Below, in pieces: positions 30,966 through 43,559 of a stretch of DNA of 64,000 nucleotides (positions are counted from its first letter, which is position 1; every line of letters starts with the position of its first letter). The notes under the pieces are model-generated. The model saw only the letters and a program-made list of their open reading frames with translations. It was not told the origin of the DNA and did not search any database. The DNA lies in contig OZ018335.1 of assembly GCA_963969495.1 (NCBI GenBank), positions 84,736,354-84,800,353 of the forward strand, in the 5' to 3' direction. Made by a program: the position numbers and the translations under genes. Source of the DNA: Ceratothoa steindachneri. Its lineage: Eukaryota > Arthropoda > Malacostraca > Isopoda > Cymothoidae.

Positions 30966-33545
30966 AAATAACACAGTTAATACTGGTGACTGCAAGACCA
31001 GTAGGGCGTTTTTGTGACATTGTTGATCTCAGGTAAGATTTGATGAGCTTCACCTTTTAGAATCTCCTATTTGACTCAGCTACAACAGTTATGATGAGTG
31101 TAAATGCAATTCAAACATCAGTCCAGAAATTTGTGTATATTTTTGAGAACTCCCTTTCGTGAATAAAAATTAGCATCTCAAGCAAGTGATGGCGTTCAGT
31201 GGAAGGTAAGGCAGATTCTTTAGCTTTTGCACAAGCTCTCTGCAATGCAGCACAAAGAGCCTCACACTTTTCTGCCAGCTCCTCATCTAAAGAGACTTTT
31301 AAAATTTGATAAATTCCCAACTTTTTTGACAGATATCCCAATGTGACAAATTTCTCTTGAAGTGCTGATGTTGCAGCATCCAAAACAAATTGAATACATT
31401 TACCCCCAGGTTATTCAGAGCGTTACTGAAAGGCTAATAAAATGATTCATAGGAGAAGGGCGGCACGCTTGGTTGATCTCAGCCTTTTCTCTTATAGTAC
31501 AGCCTCTTAATTTATTTATTCAATCATGTCTTTGCCTGACATTTGGGCAGTCACAAAATCTGTCTTTTTCAAAAGAACAACTGCTATGTCAACATGTATG
31601 CTGGGTGACTGCATCAGCTTGCTTGCATGTTGGATCTGTTTCAAGATATCATACCACACCACTGTACACTTAATGATGCGGTATTATCTCACCTCCTCTG
31701 AAAAAGACTGCGCCTTTAGACTCTGATCTCAATCATTGCATCTTTCACTGCAGCTACCCTTTATCTCAGATTGTCGACACTCTTCACTCACTTTTCTTTG
31801 GATGCCGAAAACAAGGTGGACATTTTCTGAAAAATGCTAAAGAAATTTGTGGCATCAGTAGATCCTTTATCAGCATCAGCCAGAACTTAATTCAATGTAG
31901 GAGCCCCACGTGGCACAAACAGAGCACTGGGGTATATTTCTAGGAGGCTGGCGCGAACATCCTTGTTTTTTTCTCTGCATGTTGGTACTATTATCACATG
32001 CCTGTCCTCTGCAGTTTTCAAAAATGAAATTTAGCTCCTCTATTTTCCTCAGATTCTGGGATGCCAAATGCTTGCCTCTGGAATCGTCTGGCTTCAACAA
32101 AACCCATAAAATGTTCTTTTATATGGGGCTTTTCCCCCAACGACACCACTCGAATCACTCCTAATAACTATTCATTATGGCTGATATTTGGAGTGCAATC
32201 GTGGAGGTTTGAAAAGAACTTTTCCTACTTGATGTCATTCACCATCACTAAAATTATCTTGATGATAATTAAATCTATGAGTTCATTTTGTGTGCGGTGA
32301 CTGAGGTAACTGTTGTGGCTGGAAATCCTTTCTTTAGACTTAAGTACAATTTTCTAACATTTAGCAGTCAAACTGTGCCATTAGTTCGAATTCTTTAAGA
32401 AAATAGCCTTATGATGGGGAGAACAACGTCTTTATTTGTTTTCCTTATTGCTAAATTCCTATCTCCTACAGACTTGACAATAATAGTAAAATGATTCAGC
32501 ACCTCTCTCTATCTTAGCCTCTGAGCCTCAAGAAGTTCCATCCCCTGCATTCTAATTGTTTCCCCTTTTTTAAATCCTCATTGCCAGTTCTTTTCCGATT
32601 TTCCTTCAAAGGATATGTGCTGGAGTATTTTTCTGTGAGCTGAGCAAAGATATTTCATGTTTCTAGCCGTTCAGCCAAGAACTTGTTAAATTAATCTCCC
32701 TCTTGTAAAATAATTTTCATCAAAAGCATCAACGGTTTTTGATTTTCTGTGAGTATATCAACCAAATCTTGGGATATTTTCATTACTAACCCAAGGCTTC
32801 CTGAAATATTGGTAGTGGCAACTTCTTCCATCTCCCTTATTCCTTGGAAAAACGTAGTTAGGTGGCACCACATTTGGTCCTCTGTAAACCAGATGTATTC
32901 GAATTCTGTCAGTCGGAACTGAAGGCCAGCTAGCAGGGTCAGTGAGTAATAGTTCATTCTGCTTCAGAAGGTTTTACTAGAGAGAAAGCAAGGCAATAAA
33001 TTTTATTCACAACATCTGTGCAACATCATACATTGACATAAATAATAAAATTACATGGAAATATTACATTAAATTAAAATGAACTTACTTTCCATACATA
33101 GCACACACACACACACACACTTGCAGGGTCCTGATCTGTAAAGGTAGGATCTACACAGGTAGACAGACGGCTGCTCATTCTGAGGGTCTAAATAATTTTT
33201 GTGGTAACTTGTGTGACGGAGGAGTACGTAGATGGCTCCTCATCCTGACTAGCCACAGAAGAAAATCGAAACTATTTTAGAGTTGTCCCTTAAATTGCAT
33301 TGAAAATACAATATATTAATTAAATTATTATTACTTTTATTATCGATAACAAATGAACAGCTGAGTTATACCAATTAAAGTAGTTCATTTCAGCAGATCC
33401 ACTCCATAATATGGTCTACATCAGGAGGTGACATGGCTTCATACCTTTATTTTTTGTTTGTTTCTCCTCTTCTTCTTTTCTCTTCTTGCGTAATTGGAGA
33501 ACTGCTGGCTGTGACCTATTCTTTTCTGTTTGGCACTTGACAATC
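30966..33545 (-). pseudogene. hAT transposase, ZMYM1-like type, decayed
   Basis: Minus-strand pieces in order: an N-terminal basic stretch LRKKRKEEEEKQTKNKG (33462-33540) followed by GTATG, a possible splice donor; a middle segment with NCRGQACDNSTNM, matching the catalytic RGQ-YDNGANM motif (Asp kept, about 32000); and the C-terminal part with SALQEKFVTLGYLSKKLGIY, ERHHLLEMLIFIHEREFSKI and KVKLIKSYLRSTMSQKR-TGLAV, the hAT dimerisation domain. This is the class in which ZMYM1- and TTF-zinc-finger proteins arose. Many stops and frameshifts. Segment 32500-32960 is only weakly matched. Confidence 0.75.
33102..33120. repeat. (CA)n microsatellite
   Basis: Short run of AC dinucleotides inside the hAT remnant. 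Confidence 0.95.
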
Positions 33546-35858
33546 AACTATCAATATTATGGTCACTCTCCGACACCTCAACTAGCAGTCAAAACTAAAT
33601 CAACTCATCTTTGGTCGCAGAATTACATCTTTTTATTAATTAACATTTTCACAGAGAAATAAAAATATGTATGAGACTCTTGACTTGTGATATATTCAAA
33701 GGTATACAATATTTTGAATTAAATGTGCGCTATTTGTAAGAAAGTGGTATTGTAATTTACTTTTAACTTTTTGAATAACGTGAGGTATAGGAGAAGGATG
33801 GGGATGGGGAGAATTCACCCCTCCCTCTCCTTATTGGTTTGGTTTCATCCAGTTCATGTGAGCATTGATGGCCCTGGCGTCCCGCCTGTAGAGAATGCCG
33901 ATTGTAGCACATACATGATATGACGCGCAAATAATTAGGATTTTTTTATTTTTTTCTCGTGACGCTTACAGAAGAATGCCGCCCTGGGCAATTGCCCATG
34001 TGGCCCATATCAAAACTGCCATTGAATATAACTGAAACACTAAAAGAAATAACACTACCTTTAATTTCACCTTTATTAAAAAAATGCAAAGTCCCTGGGA
34101 TAGTGCATTTAAATTAGTTGATTAGACGTGCCTTAACTTTGTTTCTAATTTATTTCAATTTAAAAGATAGAGCTAGCAAATATATAGCATACCCCCCTGC
34201 AAGCTAAGCACTCCTAGTTTATTTACAACCTTCAATTTTATACGTAGGCTTAAAATGTCATTTCTACTAAAGAAGTTAACATTATTATAACGCATTACAG
34301 ACTTGAGAAAAAGTTTAGAAGCAAGAATCTACTGAAAGAATTACATAGGAACGGAATGAAAAGATAAGTACTAGACCTTATATTTAAAAAAAGTCGATAC
34401 AACTCGTACAATTTAGAACAAATAGGACAGTGGAAGACTAAGAATTGCATGTAGGAAAGAAAATATAAAAGAAGTAGATGAATTAATTTCATGCCAGGAA
34501 GATAGCCCAAATAGCAAGTTGTAAATAGCCAGATCAAACCCATCTTTTTCAAAAAGTAGCGTTCATCGCAATGCTCATAATTATTTGAACCTTAAACTTT
34601 TGAAGAAATTTATAATGGAAAAACTAGGCGGATTGATATCAATAAATGCCAAGAAAATTGTCCAAAATTGCTAAGGCGGCTAAATATGTCAAAGTTTCAG
34701 TATTATTTTTTACAGATCAAAAATATTCACAATTGAGACGGGGATAAATAAGCAAAATGATTATAGAGACCAGGCCTCGAAAGGAACGAAATTCCAGACG
34801 AAATCGTCCCTCCATCTAGGACAATGATTCGGGTAGGAATCTCAAAATTAGGAAAATGTCTATATTTCGGCAAAGAAATATCAAAGTCGATGGCAACTCT
34901 TAGTGGAATAACTATTTGAGTATTAGGATACCAGAAATTTTAAAAATGGTCAATAAGTATTTTAACAGGAAGGTGACAAGCTTAACACTACTTTCAATTT
35001 AGTAAATCACCTCAGTATTAGAAATTGAAATGGAGCCCTCGAGCACCAATGACTTTAATTCTTTGGACCATTTGATATCGGAAATTTTGTCAAAGGGTGA
35101 TGCCAAAATCGAAATATTATCAATGTTAAAGAATTTAAAGAAGGTATCTTTTTTTAATTAAACAATATTCTTCACTGCGAATTTCAAGAAAGACTTAAGA
35201 AATGCATTGAAATAGAAAAAAATCCCATTGAACAATTATTATAGCTCCGGTTCTCTTCTTTTGCCGAGGGAATTGACTTTCTCTATAAATGCAATGGGTT
35301 TTTTTTTGTCGTTCCAAGAAAAACTAAAATCCTGTTCGAGAGCAAGAAGTCATGCTGCCACTAAGAGACTCATTTCACCTTATCAGGATTAATAGCCACT
35401 CCCGTTTTCTCATCGCACCTTATGGTACTAATTTTTAGATTGGTAAGATGGTAGGAAACAAAAGGGAAAGTTCCTCCAATGACCTTGTCGCGTTTTGTGA
35501 TAAGGTGATAAATAGTTATTGCATTGATGGTTTCCCATGGTTCAAATCACTTACAAGTGCCTTTGAATGGCTAAATCAAGCTTCTGCCACTAGATGGCAC
35601 CCCCAGCGCCAAATCGGATGGCAGATTTGAAATCTCCAGGCTGAATAACCCTATGTGCGATGCTCATATGGGTCATTTCATGCATCTAAATGGGTACAAT
35701 TGAATTTTTATCCATTTTAAAATTGAATTTTACTCCTCTTGGAAAAAAAGCGATGCCTGGAACTGGAGCTTCACCGCAGATAAAAACAAGCATGTTACCT
35801 TTGTAATTTTAGGCCGTCTATCCACAACCGTCACAGATCAGCTAATGTAAAGTAATGG
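33546..35858. other. Long stretch with little recognisable content
   Basis: GCCCTGGGCAATTGCCCATG near 33981-34002 resembles the GGGCAATTGCCC string commonly found at ends of hAT elements and may mark the 5' end of the neighbouring hAT. A short frame at 35030-35160 starts MEPSSTNDFNSLDHLISEIL and is unrecognised. Other frames at 34295-34552 and 35448-35630 have no family similarity. Confidence 0.35.
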
Positions 35859-35862
35859 GTTG

Positions 35863-37252
35863 AGGAATAAGTTCTTGCAGTTTTATCAAATTTATTCATT
35901 ACCATTAAAAAACTTAGAAAAACTTCATTTTTAATTGATAACAATATGCAATTTAATCAATAATGTATTCCCCGTTGTTATTTACGACTGCTTCCTAACG
36001 TTCAACTAGTTTTTCGATGCATCTGCAATAAAAATCTCGGATTTTGACTCGAAGAATTCGTCTAACCAGGCTCTTAATTCCACATCAGTATGGAAAAAAC
36101 GCCGCGCGAATTGTTGGAGAGCGATCGGAACAGATGGAAATCCGATGGACCCAAGTCTGGCGAATACGGGGAATGCGGCAGGATTTTCCCAATTAAGCGT
36201 TTGGATGGCGTCTTTTCATATTAGCAATGTGAGGACGAGCATTGTCGTGTTGCAGAAGGACTCCATAACGTCGATGAGGTCGCTTTTCACGAATAGCATC
36301 GGCGAGTCGATACATTCGTTGAACGTAGAGTTCTGCATTGGCAATCTCGTTGCTCACAAGGAGCTCATGAAGAATGATCCCTTCACAATCCCACCACACA
36401 TACAGCATCCTCTTTCGTGGATGAAGTCCTTGCTTTAATCGCGAAAGTGTTTTTTTATTGGGGCTAAGCCATTGTTTTCGATGGTTCATGTTGACATAAA
36501 CACACAACTTTTCGTCGCCAGTGATGATGTGGTAAAGACATCTGTCCTTATATCCACGAGTAGCCTGGTGACGAGCAAGCAAACCTGCCGCAATTGTGGA
36601 GCGTTGAAGTTTGTTGTTTTCGCTCAGAGCGTAAGGAAACTATGCACCGAGTTTTTTAACTTTCCCCAACGAATGAAGGTGATTCACTACAGTTTCCTGA
36701 TCACACACCAATTGTACAGCCAATTCACTAATCGAGTAACGAGGATTTTTATGAAGAAGGTCGTTCAATCGATCTTCATCCAACTTAATAGGGCGACCAA
36801 AACGTTCTTCGTCATTAAGATTGAAATGACCGTTTTTGACAAGTGAAAACTACCATTGAGCTGTCTTTTCTGATAAAACATTTTCTCCATACACAGCACA
36901 AATATCGCGACGAGCTTTGGCTGCGTTTGCATTGTTCCCGTCTCGATTGAAACTGAATAACAATAAGTGTCGAAAATGCGCCTTTCTTTCAACTTGACAT
37001 TCCATTTTGAGGGTACAGAACAAAAATTAAATTAAGACAACTTTTAAATAAACCACAATGACTTATTACTCAACTTCAAGACGTAGCCTAAGCAAAAGCC
37101 TAATAGTCTACGCTGTTAAGAGACGTAGCATAACGTTCGCAAATTTTGCTCTCATTATTTATTATTGTTTCTTAATATGTGCACAAATCACACCAACAAA
37201 ACTTAAATTAACACAACATTAAAAAAAAACGCAAAAACTTATTCCTCAACCT
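35863..37252 (-). mobile_element. Mariner DNA transposon, near full length
   Basis: The terminal inverted repeats GGTTGAGGAATAAGTT lie at 35868-35883 (plus strand) and at the right end near 37237-37252 (reverse complement), the latter directly followed by TA. A further diverged copy of the right end lies inside at about 37018-37080. It encodes a DD34D-type transposase on the minus strand. The element is about 1.39 kb, near the family's usual 1.3 kb. Confidence 0.85.
35953..37005 (-). pseudogene. Mariner transposase (DD34D), frameshifted
   Basis: The start MECQVERKAHFRHLLLFSFN at 37005 is followed by the HTH region with GENVLSEKTAQW (then a stop), FGRPIKLDEDRLNDLLHKNP, CLYHIITGDEKLCVY (first Asp), CVWWDCEGII-type VWWDCEGIILHELL, LLQHDNARPHIA (second Asp) and, after a frameshift near 36190, SPYSPDLGPSDFHLFRS (third Asp) and FYCRCIEKLVER, ending NNNGEYIID and stop. 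About 351 codons, matching the family's roughly 345. All three catalytic Asp are present, but stops and two or more frameshifts break the frame. Subfamily looks like mauritiana/irritans. Confidence 0.9.
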
Positions 37253-37258
37253 AACAGT
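37018..37258. repeat. Duplicated mariner right terminus
   Basis: About 60 bp at 37018-37080 (ATTAAATTAAGACAAC through TTATTACTCAACTT) is repeated in diverged form at 37195-37258 (CTTAAATTAACACAAC through TTATTCCTCAACC). The outer copy matches the left terminus best. Confidence 0.75.
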
Positions 37259-37329
37259 TACAATCGCACAGCTGAATCTCACATCAGGTTCTACTGCCCT
37301 TTACATTCATTGAGTATTGAAAGTTTTAT

Positions 37330-38840
37330 CGTTCTCATTTCGGTCATCCCACATAACAACATCGTTGTGGACCAGTGCGGTGTCTGGGTATAGATCCACA
37401 AACAGAGTTTGAGAAAAACCAATACATTGATTAACAAATGAATACTATAGAGAATGGGACTAAATTTCCCAACCTACTTTCTAGGAGAATCTGCTATAAA
37501 ACCAAGCATATATCTGGATAACTTCAATATGGCCGTTAACTATTACATGGAACCTGTAAAGGTAATTTGCAATGACCAAAACTAAGTCTAATGCATATCA
37601 ACAAGATACCTATGTGGATACCTTCGTGGGAATGGAAAGCTTACCAGAGACCTGATTCGGATAAGTGCCAAGATAAACTTAGGACGTATGCACACAACCT
37701 CCTCTATGAAGTCATTGTAGAAGAAATCGCTGAGGAACTGAATAAGATTAAAGAAGGAATTACACAAAAAATGAGGGACTCATCCTCTAAAACACATGCA
37801 AAACAAAACAACTCCTCAGGCGGTCAGTAGCAATGGTTGATTAGAGCGAGAAAATTAGCCGGGCGGCAGAAAGGATAAGAGGTTACGGACGAAAATTCAA
37901 CGCACTTAGGAGAAATAAAAGAGAGGTAGTATAGTTAATTATGAGAGTGAGTTGGGATAAATATGTACATCGAAAAGATTGATGTAGAAACAACCTTAAA
38001 GGAATTGTAGAAACACTTGAACAGATCAAAACCAAATAATTAGAACTTATTGAAAATTAAAGACGCAAGTGTTACTTTGACAGAAGATGAGTTAGAAATA
38101 GAGATCTTGCTTAAAGAAAACTAGGAAAATGTATTTAACATAAGCAAAGAAGTGAAAGAAAATTACGATATAGAATTCGAAAACCAAATGTCCAAGTCGT
38201 TTGACAAAGTATGGCAGAAGGGTATCCAATTCAAGCTTACGAAACATGAAAAGAATAACAAAATAGAAATAATATCATGTGATTTTGTAATAGAGACAAG
38301 CTTTTATAGAAATTGGCATCCACCAAGTGAAAAGTTCTAATTACCTTGCCTATTCCCATCAGGTGGGTGTTTACGTCCATTTCTCCATTCATTCCATACC
38401 GCAGATATACCGCCACCTGGAAATGAGGACTGCCTTAATATCCAATTCTCCGACGATATATAGGCAAACTGATCACTTTCTTTAATAGGAATTTATCGTT
38501 GCAGGCTAGAATGGAGATAGATAGAAGGGATCAACGATTACGAAGCAAAATGAGAGATACGGGCTAACAAGAATATATTCAAGTTTATACCCATTTAGAG
38601 AGAGGTTTATGAGATTTACTTAAATGTAAAAAAGAAAAATACAGGTATGATACATAATGTAAATTCTTTGATTAACTATTACAACAAGAGGTTATAAAAA
38701 GGACGTTATGGAGAGAGTAGATAGGGGATAAGTGGCCATCATTACTATACATTTGAGAAACCTGATAAAATAATAAGATGAAGATCTACTAAACTGTCAT
38801 TTATCCAACAATAGCAATGTATATGTAGTATATCGGGAAG
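37330..38840 (+). pseudogene. Strongly decayed non-LTR retrotransposon
   Basis: Fragments on the plus strand: a helical region YAHNLLYEVIVEEIAEELNK, a pre-RT part KDASVTLTEDELEIEILLKE, a string GGCLRPFLHSFHTADIPPPG resembling the LSPFLF--F-SDIP-P part of jockey-like RT motif B, DCLNIQFSDDI resembling motif C (FADD changed to FSDD), and KMKIY-TVIYPTIAMY resembling the YK-LIRP-L-Y region beyond. Order and direction agree with a jockey-type RT, but each match is weak and the frame breaks many times. No clear ends. Confidence 0.45.
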
Positions 38841-40059
38841 TATCCTTTTGAGAATTCACATAGTTCCAAACAAAGCAGTGTATATAATCACAAATAGTAG
38901 AAGTGAATTATGAATTCAAAGAGAGTTAAGCTGTAAGTTTCAGAAATGTCTAAGTCTACTTTATTTTCTCCTACTATAATTTATCTCTGAATTATCCTGA
39001 ACCTTTCTAATTCCCCTCCCTTTCACTCCTACCATCCATATACAGGCGGCCCTAATCTGAGCCTAGGACCCTACTGATGCTCTGGTCAATGCCGAGGACT
39101 ACAAAGGAGTACCTGAACTCTCCCCCTCCCCTGCCTTGCCCACTCTTATTAGGGCCAGGGGGAGGAGGAATGCTCGGAAGATCTGGTCATCGCTCTAACT
39201 TTCTTTTTCATTTCATTTTACTTCGCTTTTATGGGCCTATGATAGTAAAATGCATAGTGAAATAAAATGAAAATAAAAGTTGCCTACTAAGTTTATATTT
39301 CTTTTTTTTATTTCACATCTAGATATTTGTCTTGAGTCTTAGCAACTGCATAGACGAGGCAAAACGTTTTAAAAAAATAAAAAGTTATGTTGATCAAAAA
39401 GGTGAACTGGAAATTGTGAGACCTCACTAATTAAAGAGACGTTCAAAACCCCATATCAGAAATTTAATGATTTTTGAAAAATTATGAATAGGCAGAGTTA
39501 GGTAAGAGTTGTGTGTGATGATTGTTTTACTAATTGAATAATAATATCGAATGATTTGTTCATTAATTTTTTTAATTTTAGGGCACTTGACTGGTCGTCA
39601 ATGGTCTTATCTGTAATTCCTCAATTAGATTTAATCGGAGAGTGAGAAAGAGAGAGGGAGTGGACTTGTGAGGGTGTTCCACGAGTGGAGAGCAAAATTG
39701 TGTCAGACAAATAAGCCAATGTAGTACAAAAAATGGCCGACAGCACAATTTACCGTTAATTACTAGAGCGACATTAGGCTTAATTCTATAGGGAAAATCT
39801 GGCGCTTCTCTTGAACCGGTAATGCATTGGTGGTTTAGAATTGACCTAACGTGTCCTATTTCAAACCAAATTAACCACTATTTTACTATCTCTCAATATT
39901 GTGTGCTGATATAATTTGGTTGCATAGTTTAGATTCCATCTCGCGCTCACCTTTTCTTAGAGTATATTTGCATGTTCTTATGTATATATATGTTTATTTA
40001 TGTGACTAAATATCCGTATAACTCGGACTGGTGATGCAATTTATTCGAAGCAGATAGAA
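38841..40059. other. Unassigned stretch
   Basis: There is a GC-rich patch at 39040-39190 with pyrimidine and purine runs and a GAGAGTGAGAAAGAGAGAGGG string near 39639-39660. No coding or shared repeats were recognised. Confidence 0.4.
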
Positions 40060-40335
40060 AAAAGGGCTGCTGACCAAAACTTTTAATAATTACCCGACTA
40101 ATTTGGGAGGACCTTGCTAATTATACCATTCTAAGAGAATTTAAAACAACATAAGGGTTTCAAATTACCTTAGAATCGGCTGAATAGTTATGATGTTATT
40201 GCCAAAACAAAATAATTCCAGGGCTAAACTTGGAAGGACCTTGCCAATTATAGCAATTTTTTATTTTAAAATGTAAAAACAACATAAGGGTTTCAAATTT
40301 TGTTTGAATTTTCAGAAAAGTTACAATGCTATTTG
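40060..40335 (-). mobile_element. 120-bp-unit MITE-like repeat, copy 2 (partial)
   Basis: It contains two diverged units in the opposite orientation to copy 1: ACCTTGCTAATTATA, AACAACATAAGGGTTTCAAA, AATCGGCTGAATAGTTATGA, TGTTATTGCCAAAACAAAAT and AATTCCAGGGCTAAACTTGG, then the cycle repeats. The GGTCGG-rich head seen in copies 1 and 3 is missing. Confidence 0.8.
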
Positions 40336-40436
40336 TAGCAGAATGCCTCTTTTGATTACTCCACACCTGACAATACTTTTGTCGTGGTATACGTTGTGGT
40401 ACGTGATGTACTTCTACGAAGAAGTAGGCTTTGATC
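40336..40436. other. Short unassigned flank of repeat copy B
   Basis: Unlike the flank of copy A, which confirms the element boundary at about 40437. Confidence 0.5.
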
Positions 40437-41970
40437 TAAAAGTGCTAATTTTGTTGTTTTAAAGAAGAGCAGCTTTAAAAACGTAAGGATATAGAGAAAC
40501 GCACAGGAATTCCCCAAATAAACTTATATTTTAAATTTAACAAGTTACTAGACAAAAAAAAACATGATACACACAAATACTTCGAATATTATATTACACA
40601 ATAATTACTTAAATTAACTTGACCCTCTAAAATTGGCTAAATTCGAGACGCACTTCAATATACAAGATTGAGGCTAATTGTCTCTACTGGAGTTTATATA
40701 CCTTGGTTGCTCTGGCGGCTGGTTTGAGTCTGACCTTGAACTCAATGAGCCCCAGACACAACAGAAATCTGGTAGGTCCTTTGATGCGTGCTTCGACGAG
40801 ATTGTTGGAGGTGGTCGAGATCACGAGGTACTTTGGCGAGTGTAGCAGATGGGGGTCCACACGGTATTTAAGGGCGTTTTTCAAGGGCGTGAACTTGGTT
40901 CTTAAACCAAGTTAACTTAGAGTTTGGTGTGACCACCGGGTAACGGGGTCGAGGGGTAGTTTTTTTCCTTCGTTACGTAATTCATCATGGGCGAGGACTG
41001 TACTCAGTGGGTAGGGGGGTCTTCATCAAGGGCACGCATAGAAGAAGGGGGTTTCTCTAAAGAGAATAAGTTGAACTTGAACAAGTTAACTTAAAGGTCG
41101 TTCTGGTAACCAGGAACTAGCTCGAGGATGAGCTTCTTCTTAGTTCCAGTGTTCTTCAAGGGCGAGGCTTATCTCGGTGTTTTGGGATACGCCAGGATAG
41201 AAAGGGGGAGGTTATGTGATGATAATAAGTTGAACTTGGTTCCTCAACTAAGTTAACTTAGGAGTTTGGTGACCACCAGGTAAGGGGCTCGTGGGAGAGC
41301 CTTTTTCCTCTTTTTTTCGTAATTCCGTCAAGGACAAGAATTGTCCCTGGGCTTTACGATGCAGCAGGATATGCGAAGTCTCTCTGACGAGAGTAAGTTG
41401 AACTTGAACAAGTTAACTTAATGTTCGGCTTGATAACCTGGGACTAGCTCGAGGATAAGCTGCTTCTTAGCCCCCTTGATAGCCCTGCCTCTCTTGCAGG
41501 GGACTTCGTAGTCTGGCGACTCACGTATTTTACCTGTCCAGTCTTGGTAACCTGGCCTCAATCCGGGTACTTCGTAGCCTGGAGACTGACGTATTCTACC
41601 TCGTTTTTCCGAAATCTTTCTTATTTATACCTCGTCACCCCACTGGGGTTAGGGGAGGAGAGGGGGGGGAGCTTGTGGACGGGCCGCAAGAGGGTTGTTA
41701 CCCCAACGGTTTTTCTCATCAAGTCTTACTTCGGCTCCCGTTGGCCTTCGAGCTTGAGAGAAACGCGTCTCCAATTTTTTATTTGAGATGAACTTGAATA
41801 TAATCTCGTAGGGAAGATCTTGTAGTTTAAAACCTTTCGGCTTTTCATAGTGACGAGTGGCGAGGCGCTGTGGTTACGATTTTTACCCCACGGTGCCAAG
41901 GCCGTATGTCTTTGCGGTTACCGTCCCGTGTCCCCACTGAGAGAGAACGGGGAGGTGATGATCTCCTACA
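40437..41970. repeat. 1.6-kb modular dyad repeat, copy B
   Basis: It is homologous in the same order and orientation to 11931-13575. It has the AT-rich left block, a TATATA box near 40692-40701, hairpin modules with TTGGTTCTTAAACCAA near 40893 and relatives near 41068, 41228 and 41395, a single 67-bp unit at about 41535-41600, and the GC-rich right part. Read on the minus strand, GGTATATAAACTCC is followed about 30 nt later by TCAAT, a possible core promoter. Non-coding. It ends in TG/CA-like sequence near 40443 and possibly near 41965, as an LTR would. Confidence 0.8.
40665..40705 (-). promoter_or_regulatory. Putative TATA box and initiator in repeat copy B
   Basis: On the minus strand GGTATATAAAC lies about 31 nt upstream of a CTCAATC initiator-like string. 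In copy A the TATA box reads GGTATTTAAAC and the spacing to TCAATA is shorter (about 20 nt), so the core promoter is only partly conserved. Confidence 0.35.
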
Positions 41971-42639
41971 CTATCACCAAAAAAAAAGCAAAGTGGGGAC
42001 CAACGGACCCACTCACCGACTAAAAATAATAATCTTAAGCAGAATTTGAGATTAAGTGAAACATATAAAAATAGTCAAATGTATATAGAAGCAGGCAGTG
42101 CGATAGAATGACATACAGAGATAAAAAGCAAAAGGGCGAAATCGATAAGAATACTGATCCCCTATTTCTTCCTGCTCACGTTCCTTGCTTCTTTAGAAAT
42201 GAGATTACTTTATGGGCAGAGATTCCGCCATATATTTGCGATCGCTACTTTCATTACATTTGGAATTTAATTAGAAATGTAAAAGGCATTAACATAATCA
42301 GAGATCTCAAGAATATTTCATTGTAGTTGCTTAAAGATTTAGTATGTGTATTAAAATTGAGCGACGAAAATCCATTTTAAAGAGTACGAACTTATTTATA
42401 AATTCCAGATCTGAGAACGATTTTCACTAATCCTAATCTTCTAAAGTGAAGCCGAGGATGACGAGCCCCAAATCGCTCTTTACGCAAACTCTTTGGCAAG
42501 ACAATTGGATGAACAGTTTTGCGCTAGAAGACAGACTTTCTCTCATTTAAGAATGTGACAAAGACGATATTGCGGCGGCCGTTTAGGCTGAAATAACCGT
42601 TACTGAATGACAATGACACAGTTCGGGGAAAAAATCTTA
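41971..42639. other. Unassigned stretch
   Basis: A 72-codon frame at 42108-42326 and a short open stretch near 42440-42560 show no family similarity. Confidence 0.35.
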
Positions 42640-43517
42640 AATCATGGCCGCACAAAGTGTTTTATTATTTTTCATTATAACTACTCTCGACTTTAATGCA
42701 CTTGCACCCCTTTTCCCTGAGGCTTCGAATTCCCAACAACCAGAAATCTCCCCATGGCTGTTCAATCCACTCCTGGGCGGGGAGCTGGACATCTTCATCG
42801 TCCCCAAACCGGCGTCCATGCAGTGCAGCCTTGAGCTGGCGGAATAAAAAGTAGTTGCTAGGGGCCGGATCTGGACTGTAGAGGCGATGGTTGAGCTCCT
42901 CGAATCCGCACTCGTGCACGGCAGCTTGTGCAACTCTGGCCTTGTTGACTTTGACGACGTTGAAGTCGATCATGGGGCGTGAGGTTTCTAGGGACCCAAC
43001 GGGCAGAGACCTTCGTTATGGCCAAATTGTCCTGGATGATGTTGATAACACCTTGATGTGATATTCCAAGTTCTCGCTAGATTTCTTCGACCTTCACCCG
43101 TCGATTTTCGAGGATCCTCTCCACATGGGCCACATTGTCCTTGTTGGTTACGTCTGACGGGCGTTCTGGACGGGGGTCATCTTCAAGGGACTCAGGACCA
43201 TGGCGGAACTCCCTATTCCAGCGAATAATGGTTGCATTGGAAGGGGCGGTATCGGTGTACACTGCAACCCTGCGTTCATGGATCTCTTTTGCATTCTTGC
43301 CTTTCTTGGTCAAAAATTTGATCACTGCGTGGTGCTCAACCTTCTCCATTGTTGAAAAATTTGTGACTGACGATCTCGGATCTGCTACTGCTTCTTAAAT
43401 AGATGAGGCAGGAGCGTGCGGCTGCAGGTCCTGACTTGTCATAATTTGTCCTAACGCTCCCAACAGCCAACCTCCTTCCTCTGTTTTGCCCTACCGATTC
43501 GCAAAACTTATTGACAA
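42640..43517 (-). mobile_element. Internally deleted mariner, copy 2
   Basis: The minus strand encodes MEKVEHHAVIKFLTKKGKNA, then APSNATIIRWNREFRHGPES and LEDDPRPERPSDVTNKDN (HTH and linker), then after a stop RELGISHQGVINIIQDNLAI and ARWVPRNLTPHDR. It then jumps to KARVAQAAVHECGFEELNHR, SPDPAPSNYFLFRQLKAALH (third Asp block) and the C-terminus. The first two catalytic Asp blocks are deleted. The right end GTCAATAAGTTTTGCGAATC (minus strand) is a mariner-type terminus at about 43517. The left end is less certain. It shares the deletion junction (about 42945-42960) with copy 1 at 4.2-4.8 kb. Confidence 0.85.
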
Positions 43518-43559
43518 CCCATCGTGCATACTAATAAACAAGAATAGACACTCAGGAGA

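Noticed and set aside
34295..34552. 85-codon minus-strand frame resembling a small membrane protein
   Set aside because: AT-driven composition, no motif, no supporting neighbour.
42644..42847. 67-codon plus-strand frame opposite the mariner
   Set aside because: Antisense shadow of the transposase C-terminus.
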